Shown here: one piece after another, positions 20,591 to 46,152 of the stretch
How positions within the stretch are numbered: the first letter of the stretch is position 1
Layout of the letters: each line of letters opens with the position of its first letter
From: Halisarca cf. caerulea
Taxonomy: Eukaryota; Porifera; Demospongiae; Chondrillida; Halisarcidae
Direction: 5' to 3'
Assembly (NCBI GenBank): GCA_963170055.1
Contig: CAUJGJ010000002.1
Coordinates: forward strand, 47,501-111,500
DNA length: 64,000 bases
Program-made: the position numbers and the translations under genes
The notes under the pieces: model-generated
What the model was told of the DNA's origin: nothing
What the model saw: the letters and a program-made list of their open reading frames with translations, nothing else
The model's database searches: none

Positions 20591-21910
20591 ATGATCTGAT
20601 CTTCAGGTTTCTCTTGCATTATGGTGTCTAAACTTGGTTTGCGAACACGTGCTTTCCTTGAGCTTCTAACCATCTCAGACTCTGTCCTCACAGACATCCT
20701 GCTCTCCTGATTGCGCTCAAAAGATGAGGCAAGAGGGCGATCTGTGGACTTCTTCAGAGGCTCTAGTTTTGGCTGAGTCTTGTGGGAAGGTGAATCCCCT
20801 TTGGTTGGAGAAGAACCTTCCACAGGTGTGCCTCGGGACAGGAGCTGACTGGATGCACTGAACTCAGATCGCCCCATCCCACTGTCCCTATCAGATGTCC
20901 TGCTTGGCTGGTGAGCATGTTGAGGGGTGTGCTGGTGAGCAGAGTCTATCTCTTCATATACATGATTTCCACGGTCCATGTACCTTTCTACAGAGATAAC
21001 CACAGGAGGCGTGGACCGTCGTATGAGGTTGACTGCATCTTGGTGTGTCCAGTGCTTCACACACTGAGAGTTCACCTAACAAAGGACAACACAACATTCT
21101 AGAGTTCACTCAACAGGTGGTCCATCTATTGTGTGGTCAACCAACACTTCGCCAAACATACCTCTATTATCCTGTCACCCGCTCTGAGACCTGCCCTGTC
21201 TGCAGGTAGTCCTTTCACAACATTGGACACACTCAACTGAGTAAGCAAACAATGCCACATCATAGATATTCAACCCTATGGCCGCATGCAAGTCTTAACA
21301 GAAGAACGAGGAATTAATATCCTTCCAACAAACCTTATCCCCTCCTGCTACGTGAAACCCAAGGGCTTCTCCTGGTCTGCAGTTAATCTTTATGTTCACT
21401 TTCTGTAGTCGAATAAGCGCGTGCAAGTGGATCAGCAAGGGGTGGGACAGGACCATAGGTTGACTATCCCAGCATTAACCCTTTCATTACAAAGGCGCAC
21501 TTGTACAAGGTCTATTGTAGGATCTTTGTTAGGCTCACCTTCGCACTCTTCCTGGCACTCTGGGGAGAAGGCGAGTTGGCGCAGACCTTTTCATGAAGGA
21601 TTAGATCTCCAACACGCAGAATACGATGACACCCGAACTTGTACCGCGGACAACGGATGAACTGAGATTCAATCTCCTGGTCCACTCCAGGGACGAGATT
21701 GAGATGACCCATATCAGCAGGTCCACAGCTGAATGGGCAACTGCCGTACTTCTCCACCCAGACGCGGATACAAGAAAAGCAAAATACATGTCCGCATTTA
21801 GTGGAGACGGAGGACCTTATAACGTTGTTACAAATGCCACAAATCCAATGTTCACTGATCCTATCCAGAAACAAGTGGACGGGATAGCCTCCTTGCATCC
21901 ATACGCTCAT
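19382..21910 (-). CDS. PDZRN: PDZRN-like E3 ligase: RING, TRAF-type zinc finger, two PDZ domains
   Basis: Members of this family are RING E3 ubiquitin ligases that pick substrates through PDZ domains (PDZRN3, LNX). Exon 21539-21910 encodes a RING finger (CGICNNVIRSS...CGHVFCFSCIRVW...CPFSC) and then a TRAF-type zinc finger (IRCPRYKFGCHRILRVGDLILHEKVC, cited by positions 21560-21640). The first PDZ is spread over three exons (near 21.3-21.45, 21.17-21.24 and 21.0-21.07 kb), with VNIKINCRPGEALGFHVAGG, AGLRAGDRIIE and INLIRRS-type ends. A Ser-rich linker (20.6-21.0 kb) follows. The second PDZ is TRLGITLGFDQNKKTSKLYV, LLPDGIAAKDGRLMEGDVIV and ALMMFLEQDPSITI (20.0-20.45 kb). The last exon (19382-19738) is disordered and ends ETQV, a class I PDZ ligand. 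RING+TRAF+PDZ order fits PDZRN rather than LNX. The start Met at 21910 is the first in frame but not certain. Confidence 0.85.
20513..20590. repeat. (AC)n microsatellite
   Basis: About 30 AC dinucleotides preceded by a GACA tetranucleotide run, in an intron of the PDZRN-like gene. Confidence 0.93.
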
Positions 21911-22082
21911 TCTCCAGCCGGTAAAACTGATCTTCGACCTCCTTGCTCCAGTGAGGCGACGAATATCTGTTGAGACTCAAGTATGCAGAGTGTAGGCGTG
22001 TCTCCTCCTTCCCTGGATGATGTCATTGTTTCGATGACGTCATTAGCGCGGGAAAGGCGAACCGATTCTGCAGACAAGTGAC
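21911..22082. promoter_or_regulatory. 172-bp divergent promoter, PDZRN-like/claspin, with CRE and E2F sites
   Basis: A perfect cAMP-response palindrome TGACGTCA (22035-22042) is followed at 22046-22055 by GCGCGGGAAA, the E2F consensus core. Claspin is an E2F-driven, S-phase gene in vertebrates, so the E2F site is in the expected place, 28-37 bp before the claspin ATG. Binding is inferred from the motif only. Confidence 0.75.
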
Positions 22083-25000
22083 ATGTTTAGTTCTGACTCC
22101 GACGAAGAGATTCGAGTTCCTAGGAGAAAGGTCTCCCCACAATGTGAAAAGAGCGGGGAACTTACGGAAAAGACGAATATTTCCAATCATTTTGCCGTAC
22201 CGAATGATGACTCGAATGAGACTGACGAAGAGGACAACTTTCAAACCCTTTTCAAGAAAAAAAGGAAGACTAAATTCCAAACAGGGAAACATATCGGAAG
22301 ATCTACACATTCCACGGATGACGAAAATGACCATCGGCTTTTGGATGATATCCCTGAAAGAAGGTGCAGGAAAAAGAAAAAGAGAGAATTGGACAATATA
22401 GCATCCATACCCAATGAAAATGAGAAGCAGCTTTCGGAAGTAATCTTGTGTAAATGTGTATATTGTGTGAATATTTTTCATCTTTCATGTGGGAAAGTTT
22501 TTGAATAATACAGTTGTTTCAAAACAAAGACTTGTTTGAAGAAGATTGCATATCAGAGGAGGAGGAGAGTATCAATGAGATAAAGGAGTTATTTTGTGAT
22601 TCAGTTAAGGGTAGTAAAAGGCCAAAAAGTAGATCTTGTGCTTCTGGTGTATCTAAGAAGGAAAGGAAGAGATTGCACAGTGAAACACAAAAGATTATCA
22701 GAGGTTAGTATGTACTGTAGAACCTCGTTAGTTAATGAAATAAAATCTTATTGTAATTGTTAATTGTATGTGAGTTAACTGTTAATGAGTAACACCTGGT
22801 TAGGAAGTATAAGGATATGAGACCCCAGCTTATAACCCATAATACTAATCTGAAGAGTGTATAAAAACCATTTAAAAATGGTAAAAGGCTGTAGGATTGA
22901 CACAGGACAGTGCAAAAAGGCCTTATCAAAAAAGGATCCTCCAAAAACACTTGGAACAAGGGTGAGTTGCAAAACAGGTACATGGCTAGATGGGCAAAGG
23001 GCTAGACGAGCATAGGGCTACACATACATGAGGCTAGACGGGTGTACGGCTAGACATAGTTTAATTGGACTGAGTGTACACTGTGCAAATTCCTACATCC
23101 CTCATGTGCAGCACATTATACGTATATCCTGTGGGATGTGTCAATCCTACATTCTTTTACCATTTTTTATTAAATGGTTTTTATACACTCTTGTTCGTGC
23201 GATTTTTCCTTTAAAGAACAGTTGTTCAAATAGAGTCTGCATAGATACTCAAACCCCTGTGGTTAAAGGTTTCCACTGCAGTTGAGTTGAGAAGGAACAT
23301 AATCAAGCCTTGTAAGATAGGAAGCTAAGATTATGCAGCTACCTGACTAAAATCAATGTACCCACGTAGAAACAATGGCTCAAACAAAAAAGTGCTGAAG
23401 TTGATTGCAACGATTGTCAAACCAGAGAAGGCTTTGCCTTGTGTACAAACATGTACGCCTAGTCTCGCGTAGCCATTCTGGTATAATCTGAAAATGACTG
23501 ATCCGGTGAATGTATGGGTTTTGCCTATTAATTTTTTCTCGTTTTAGAAGTGTAGATGTGGCTTAAAACATACAAAAGGCACTTCGCGATAACAATCGGA
23601 GCTCACTGGCGAAAGATGAGACCTCTGGACCCTTTGTGGCAACCTGTAGCTCAATTCAAAAAAAAAAACGACGAGAAGAAGAATCTTAATATGCTATGGT
23701 ATTGCGGACCCATACCTCGGCGAATGTACTTCGCATTTTTTTAAAGAGATAGCTTTACGAAGCTTTTAAACTACTTTTCCTTGTAGCTGGTGTGTCAAAA
23801 TGCACCAAAATCTACTTTTGAAAATGCTGTTAGTTTTTTGGCGAAAACAAATTTTCGCTAATGTATGGCGGTCATGTTTTTCCATGTCAATCCTACATAT
23901 GGAGTACTACTGTACTCCATAATATGGTTAGCAAGTACTACTGATAGTGAGTAGCAAATTGGAGGGCCCCCAGGTGTACTAACTAACGAAGTTTGATTGT
24001 ATGTAGCTGATTGTGTGTGTGGGGGGGGGACTAAATCATTATTGATTAAAGTTGTACAAGCAAAATAATACCGTGTGTTAGGAAATTTTGTGGTTTTTGC
24101 AGTTGGACAGGATCCATGAAATTATTTATCCGCGAACTTTAATGAAAAAATGGCTGCTGACGGGATCATGTACTGGCTTTGCTCAAAGGATTTGTTTGCA
24201 TGCAGGGATTAATTATGCGATGTAATTTGCTTAGATTCTTAGTTTGACTTTTCCTTGGGTTCCATTTATTAAGCTTAAAGAATGTAGCTACGTATGAATC
24301 TTCGCCAATAGTCCTCAAGCTTCCACGACGTTAACAAAGACAAAGAACCGCCGAGATGACTATAGTTCACCTTATAGATTTGCAGTTTTATTCTTAAAAG
24401 ATTAGAGTACTAACTGTACCTATAGGAATAACAAGTTAAGACACAATTTCGTTCATTGGGATAGGCAAGCACTTGGAAAACAAGAGAGGAACTATTGTAC
24501 AAACTCCAACCAGAGACAGCGAATTTTTTGTCCATGAAAATTTATGACCCCCAAAAATAAAGCTAGCCACGAAAATTTTCTGACGTATGGTAAGAGATAA
24601 TTAGTTACATGTTTACAGTGTATATGTACCCTGGACACATGGTTCCATAACAAGTAGCAAAGCTGTGTAAGTGACTGGGCATGGCAAGGGCTGAATAGAA
24701 CATAATACTACATGCATACACAATAACTAACTCGAACGCTAACCTGCAGACTAGGAGTAAGACTCACTGAAGCAGTGCTGGAGATGTGTTCCAGAACTTA
24801 AACTGTCTCGAGTTAAAGATTACTTGAGACCCAGCTATGACTACCTTTGATAAGGTTGCTCTTTACATTGCACATTGTTTTGATTTGCTGTAGAGTCCTC
24901 AATCAGTCTACCCACTTACGAACCAAAGAGAAAATCATTTACCGATTTTCTGTCAAAACTGAACTCTCAAAAGCAGCAGAGTCCACCCAGAAGCAGAGGG

Positions 25001-28000
25001 GTTGAGATCCAAGATCCTGTGACCACTGTCCTCCCAAAACTGACAACAGATCCATCATTTGTGGCTAATCACTCCTCTTCTGTGCTTGATAAGTTTCGAC
25101 ATCGATTCAAATCACAGTTGAAAAGCACTGCACATGAAGATGAAGGGAAAGATGAAATTAAACTTTCAAATGGTTTGTATTGAAACGTTCATGCTTCTAC
25201 TGACACGTTTTAGACTAATTGGTTGTACATGTGCTGACTATGTGTAGGTTCATCATGGCAAGAGCTGAAGGCCACTCTCAAGAACTCACTTGGGAGACAT
25301 AGAGCTGAAGAAGCTATGCACATGGAACAGATGAAGAAATTTGAGGAGAATGAGGGCATGGTTTTGGATGAGGAAGAGGAGGCTGAATTCACTTCCTCTG
25401 AAAGTGATTCAGATGAGATTGAGCAGAAGATGAGTAACAAAAGCTGCCAGCCATTTTTAACAGTGGACAGTCTTCGGGGTGAGGACACCCTTTTGCATGC
25501 TGAAAATTATAGTCACCAGGGAAGTGAGATTGTGAACCATCATGATGAAGACCATACAGCAGATCTTCTCAGTAAAGATGAAGGGGGTGACCTGCATGCT
25601 GAAACCACTACAGAGAAGAACCATGATGCAGGTTGTATGGGGGGCTGCTGTGACTTGCGTGGCGTGGAGAATGACTGCAGTGTAGGTGATGGTGGGGAGG
25701 ATGATTGCAGTGTAGGTGATGGTGGTGAGCACATCTACCTTGTAGTTGATGGTGGTGAAGACGTCCACAGTGTAGTTGATGGTGGTGAAGACGTCCACAG
25801 TGTAGTTGATGGTGGTGAAGACGTCCACAGTGTAGTTGATGGTGGTGAAGATGTCCACAGTGTAGTTTATGGTGGTGAAGACGTCCACAGTGTAGTTGAT
25901 GGTGGTGAAGACGTCCACAGTGTAGTTGATGGCGGTAAAGACATCCACAGTGTAGTTGATGATGGTGAAGACGTCCACAGTGTAGTTGATGGTGGTGAAG
26001 ACGTCCACAGTGTAGTTGATGGTGGTGAAGACATGCACAGTGTAGTTGATGGTGGTGAAGACATGCACAGTGTAGTTGATGGTGGTGAAGACATCCACAG
26101 TGTAGTTGATGGTAGTGAAGACGTCCACAGTGTAGGTGATGGTGGTGAAGATGTCCACAGTGTAGGTGATGATGAGGATGGAAATATGATGTGCTATCAT
26201 GAAAGCACTATTGAAGACTGTTTGAGTGATGCAGAGGGTTCTGATTCTGAGAATGAATTTCTATGTATACAGCGCATTAGGAAGTCCCAGGTATTCATTA
26301 GTGATGATGAATCTGAAAATGTTAGCACAATTTCTACTGGCAAGGAGTCACCATTGCCCCAGACTAAACTCACTTTTGTAGGCCTAGGAGTACCAAGTAC
26401 CAATGCAGACAGTGGTTTTGCTACAGACAATATGGCTGTCAGTGTGTCCAAGTCAGCCAGCCTTGAACCCAGTCCTAGCAAAAGCATGACTACCTCTACC
26501 ATTATGTCTCAAGTACGTTGTTCTCTTGTTTCATGTGTTGGTATGCCATTGCATTGCAGGTACTCATTTTGTATAAATATTCCACAGGACTTGTTCATTG
26601 ATGACAGTGTACAGTCTGATTCAGTTGTTTTCAGGCAACCAAAGTCCTGTGTGTCATTGGTTGGTAGTTTAGATGAAGAGACACAGTTCCTAGACACACA
26701 AGGGTGAGTATACCTTTTGTTATGCAGGGACCAATGTGCATATGTCTGATATGCATGTTTGTCCTTCAGGTTTCTGTGTGTCAGGGAGCGTAAACCACCC
26801 ACCAGCATACCTTCTGCCTTATCAACTCTGATTACCAGTGACTCCCAAGAGGGCAACCCCATGGAGTCTCTACTTGGACTTTGCTCTGGGCAATTTACAG
26901 GTAGAGAACCCACTAATGATACAAATGGTGTTGCAGAGGAAGAGAGTCCGTCTACACAGGCAGTGAGAGAACTGTTGGGTGTGAGTCAACCAAAGCAATC
27001 CAGTTCTCTAGTTGGTATGTTTGGAAAGGAAATTGAAGATATAGAAGAAGCTGATGTTCTTGGGCTGTGTTCTGGACGATTCCCATCTCAAGCTGCAATT
27101 GAAATGTCTGAAGATGAGGATATGCCCATTCTTAGGAAGAAGGCCAGCCATAACATGTTGGCCAAAGCCAAAGTTACAAAGGAGTTAGTCCAGACACTTT
27201 TAGTGTCCAACTTGCTTTCGATGATTTATCTATTCATATTGCCAGGGAGCGTCTCGCCCAGTTTGCTGATAATGAAGCTGAGCTGTCTGGAAGTGACATT
27301 GACTCAGACCCAGAGGACGATCAAAGCAGTGGGTTGGATGAGTATGAGGAAGATGGTGGAGTTTCTGATGTGCCAGACTCAGACACTGAGTTAAAGAAGC
27401 AGGTCAATCGTATACACATGTGAGTTCATAATGCACCTGCATGGAGTTATCTGGTTCACCGTACTGTCACTTTGCATTTAGGAGGAATGTAATTGCGGAT
27501 GATAAGCTAGAATTAAGTGAGATGAAAGAAAGATTCCTGGCAGAAGGAGATCTCTATGAAGATGGAATGCATCTCAAGAATGGATTTTTTAGAAAACGTA
27601 AATTTGTTCATTACGATTCTGAAGTATCGTTAGACCTGTTTTCAGAGGACCGTACACTGGACAGTGGAGGAGAGGATGTAGAGGAGGACAGTGATGATGC
27701 TGCAGAAATCACTAGGAGGAAAAAAAGAGTTGAAAGGGATCAATTCCTTAAATTTATTCGAGTACGTTGAAAGTTAACAGCTATTTTGTCCTGTTTCGAT
27801 GTATGTATGCTTCTATCTCAGAATAGGCAAGGGGGGTTGCTTGAAGAAGATGAGGACAGCCAGTCTGTTCTCAATGTGTTATCATCCACTGCTGATGGAA
27901 ATCCTAGTGGAAATGGTTTGGGTGTCTTTCAACGTCACCTCTCACAAACTCATTGTGGATCCTTCTTGAAAAGGAATCGCAGTCAACTAAAGCGTCTAGC

Positions 28001-28268
28001 ATCTGCTACTTCTAAAGTCCCCAATGCTATTGATGGACAGAAAGGAGTAGTTTTCAAGGTTGTCCCATCCTCAAATGATGTGGGCACGCCATTAACGACA
28101 GGATCAAAAGTAAGTTTCCAAAATGAAGTTAATGTCCCTAGCTATAGTGCTTGACGAACTTTTCATCATTAGACGACTCAACCTGTAAAGAAGAAGCCAA
28201 AGTTGTCCTTTCTACCTGTTCAACCCATGTCCGAAGACAGTAATAGTGTTTTTGACATTTTGAATTAA
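22083..28268 (+). CDS. CLSPN: Claspin, replication-checkpoint adaptor
   Basis: Claspin bridges ATR and CHK1 at stalled forks and is part of the fork-protection complex. Exons: 22083-22439, 22514-22703, 24894-25172, 25248-26512, about 26588-26703, 26770-27183, 27246-27419, 27482-27760, about 27823-28109 and about 28174-28268. The N-terminus is Ser/Asp-rich. Two LGLCSG motifs (LLGLCSGQF, VLGLCSGRFPSQ) match the repeated element of animal claspins. The C-terminal third matches best: ERLAQFADNEAELSGSDIDS, then QVNRIHMRN, ERFLAEGDLYEDGM, KRVERDQFLKFIR, and the end NSVFDILN*, like vertebrate TRSIFKYLES. Exon 25248-26512 contains a 10-residue repeat in about 17 copies, not known from vertebrate claspin. 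The 2.2-kb second intron holds a transposon-like element. The intron 27184-27245 is needed to keep frame. Confidence 0.93.
22710..24006. mobile_element. Non-autonomous DNA transposon-like element with TIRs, claspin intron 2
   Basis: The left end (22713-22738, tactgtagaacctcgttagt...) and the reverse complement of the right end (tacaatcaaacttcgttagt..., ending about 24003) share about 18 of 26 positions, including an exact CGTTAGTTA block, and both are bounded by TA. This resembles the pogo/Tigger style of termini (TA target). No transposase frame is seen in the 1.3 kb; the 62-codon frame at 23556-23744 has no recognisable content. Confidence 0.55.
22853..23192. repeat. Inverted repeat nested in the transposon-like element
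   Basis: Arm 22853-22904 (agagtgtataaaaaccattt... to gtaggattgacac) is matched by the reverse complement of 23136-23192, with a loop of about 230 bp. The arms are about 50 bp and differ by a small insertion, so this is a fold-back structure inside the larger element. Confidence 0.75.
24007..24893. other. Claspin intron 2, right part
   Basis: AT-rich non-coding sequence with a G run at 24020. No gene, array or clear transposon end recognised. Several segments with AAATTTTC/GAAAATTT motifs suggest old repeat debris. Confidence 0.4.
25690..26180 (+). repeat. Coding minisatellite in claspin (10-residue unit, about 17 copies)
   Basis: A perfect 30-bp period encodes VHSVVDGGED with minor variants (MHS, IHS, GSED, GKD). 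The frame is kept from DCSVGDGGED at the left to VHSVGDDED at the right, and flanking sequence is acidic claspin coding sequence, so the array is exonic. The copies are nearly identical in DNA, so it is recent or homogenised. Confidence 0.92.
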
Positions 28269-28396
28269 TTGACGTGTACAGATAGTCTGGGAAGTCCCTT
28301 TATTACTGCCAAGTGTTATAATATTATGCATATTGGGTGATAAAAATGGCGGCTGTATTGATATTGGGGTTTTGAGTTGAATTCTTATGCAGAATA

Positions 28397-44438
<16,042 letters not shown>

Positions 44439-44755
44439 TGGAATCACCTGACCTTGGGTCATATTTTCTGTCAACAATTTCTCCAATATAGCTGTATGAT
44501 TCTGTATAAAGCACTATTGATATAATTAATATATCCTTTAATGGCAACAAAATGTTGCTAGTATAAAAAATGTTGTTGTCCCGTAAAGTCCCAAACCTTA
44601 CAACGCTCGGACGGGTGTGGGGTACAGCGCGATTTGAAGGATTCCTTTATTGATTAAAGTCATTCAAGGAAGTTCCAGAGACAATATAAGTAGCTATACA
44701 GATCGTTCAAGCACACAACATTTAGTGAAACAGCGCAAACTGTATCCTTCAAGCG
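44439..44755. other. Intergenic interval RALGAPA/FoxG-like
   Basis: 317 bp. It must hold the RALGAPA polyadenylation region and the forkhead gene's proximal promoter. A TATA-like ATATAAG is at 44684-44690, 66 bp before the ATG. No repeat array. Confidence 0.5.
44684..44690 (+). promoter_or_regulatory. Possible TATA box of the forkhead gene
   Basis: ATATAAG 66 bp upstream of the ATG would place a start site near 44715 and leave a 5' UTR of about 40 bp. Motif evidence only. Confidence 0.3.
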
Positions 44756-45661
44756 ATGAGCATGGTCGTGGTAGACACCACTCAGGATAACTGCCTCGGA
44801 GCCGACTTCAACAAAACTCAGTTGCCGCCAAGTCCTGCTGAGAAAGACAAAGATGTCGAGAGTGGATCTGATAAGAAGGCGCCAGAAGGCAAACCACCTT
44901 ACTCGTATAGCGCTCTTATTATGATGGCCATTCGTCAAAGCCCGCGGAAAATGATGACGCTCAGTCAAATTTACGAATACATTACAGGAAACTTTCCATT
45001 CTACAGAGAAAACAACAACGGATGGCAGAATTCAATAAGACACAATCTTTCGCTAAACAAGTGTTTCGTGAAAATTCCTCGTCCATACAACGATCCTGGT
45101 AAAGGTAATTACTGGACGCTTGACCCAACTAGCGACGAACTATACATTGCTGGAGCTAGCGGAAAGCTAAGGAAGAAGCCTAAAAGACCGATGGACAGAG
45201 CGCGCCTCTTTTACGGCAGCCCTTATTCACCTGTTTCCTACGGAGATCCTTGCTTCAGGCCAATCCATTCCCTCCCAACTTACTCCGGTCTTTTCCCCCC
45301 TCAGCACGGCGGGCTGGCACAGACCGGTGCCCCTCCTCCTCTGCCCCCGCCCCCCTACACCTCCTCCACCAAACAACCAGACTACCTTAGCGGATCCTTC
45401 CTGGACTTTGATCAGAGCTATTCTTCTTATCCAATGTTACCGCTGTCTCCTTTACAAACGGTTCCTTCTTCTAGCTTTGCCAGTTCCCTCCCAGTGAGTG
45501 GACCCAATGGACCAATGTTGAACTACGGGTATCTGGAGAGCAACCAGCCTCCAACATCCCAGCCCCTCCCCCAAACCTGTCTGGCCCCTCCCACTTTACC
45601 TGTTTCATATGGATCACCAAATCCTAGTACTTGTAGTAACTTAAGTCCACTTTCTTGCTGA
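44756..45661 (+). CDS. FoxG: Forkhead transcription factor, FoxG-like, single exon
   Basis: A 301-residue intronless forkhead protein. The DNA-binding domain spans about residues 46-140: it starts [18 protein letters not shown], the recognition helix is [17 protein letters not shown] (about 89-105), and wing 2 reads [15 protein letters not shown] with GKLRKK at its end. [11 protein letters not shown], the [11 protein letters not shown] stretch and [13 protein letters not shown] resemble FoxG (vertebrate DVFIGGTTGKLRRR) more than FoxD, FoxL2 or FoxQ2. The tail is Pro/Ser/Tyr-rich, including a [12 protein letters not shown] segment and repeated P-x-S/T-P sites, and is likely disordered. I see no clear Groucho-binding eh1 motif. 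Being intronless fits class I forkheads. Subfamily assignment needs a tree; forkhead identity itself is certain. Confidence 0.9.
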   Translation: MSMVVVDTTQDNCLGADFNKTQLPPSPAEKDKDVESGSDKKAPEGKPPYSYSALIMMAIRQSPRKMMTLSQIYEYITGNFPFYRENNNGWQNSIRHNLSLNKCFVKIPRPYNDPGKGNYWTLDPTSDELYIAGASGKLRKKPKRPMDRARLFYGSPYSPVSYGDPCFRPIHSLPTYSGLFPPQHGGLAQTGAPPPLPPPPYTSSTKQPDYLSGSFLDFDQSYSSYPMLPLSPLQTVPSSSFASSLPVSGPNGPMLNYGYLESNQPPTSQPLPQTCLAPPTLPVSYGSPNPSTCSNLSPLSC

Positions 45662-46152
45662 CATTTTATACTGAACTATGTATGTATGTTATATATAATT
45701 TTTAGCATTACAGGTCACTTGTTGTTATTAAGCTGTTTTTTATTTTTTATCTTTTGTGGGTAAAATTTTGTCTGGTGTCTGTAAATTTTGAACTTGTTTG
45801 ATCACTCAATTCAAAATTTAATGTGTAATTAACTTGACATATTTTGATGATGATGATAACGAAAATCATGAAAAGATCGTATGTGCAAAACTTTCCAATT
45901 TGATATGTCTATCTGTAATATAACTATGCACAAAATATTAAAATCAATATAAAAATTAAACTGGATTTAATTATGGCACGGAATTATTGCAAGGCCTTTC
46001 AACCTGCAATTATGATTTTTACAAACAATCAACATAATAAGGTTTACAGCAGTAAGTGGTGTGGTAACAGCAGAGAACTGGTTCTCTCTTGCTAGGCAAA
46101 GTCAAGTAGCAACATTCCTGAACACAGGAGTTTGGATAAATGGAACAGAGAT
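45662..46152. other. Convergent interval FoxG-like/TRMT5
   Basis: 491 bp, AT-rich, between the two stops. It contains the 3' UTRs of both genes. No array, no RNA gene and no recognised open frame. Confidence 0.55.

Noticed and set aside
23556..23744. 62-codon frame in claspin intron 2 as a transposase remnant
   Set aside because: No recognisable catalytic motif; length and composition are compatible with chance.
27130..27260. Apparent frameshift in claspin between the frames encoding AKAKVTKE and ERLAQFADNE
   Set aside because: A 62-bp intron, 27184-27245 (donor GTTAGT, acceptor ATTGCCAG), restores the frame and fits the usual intron size here.
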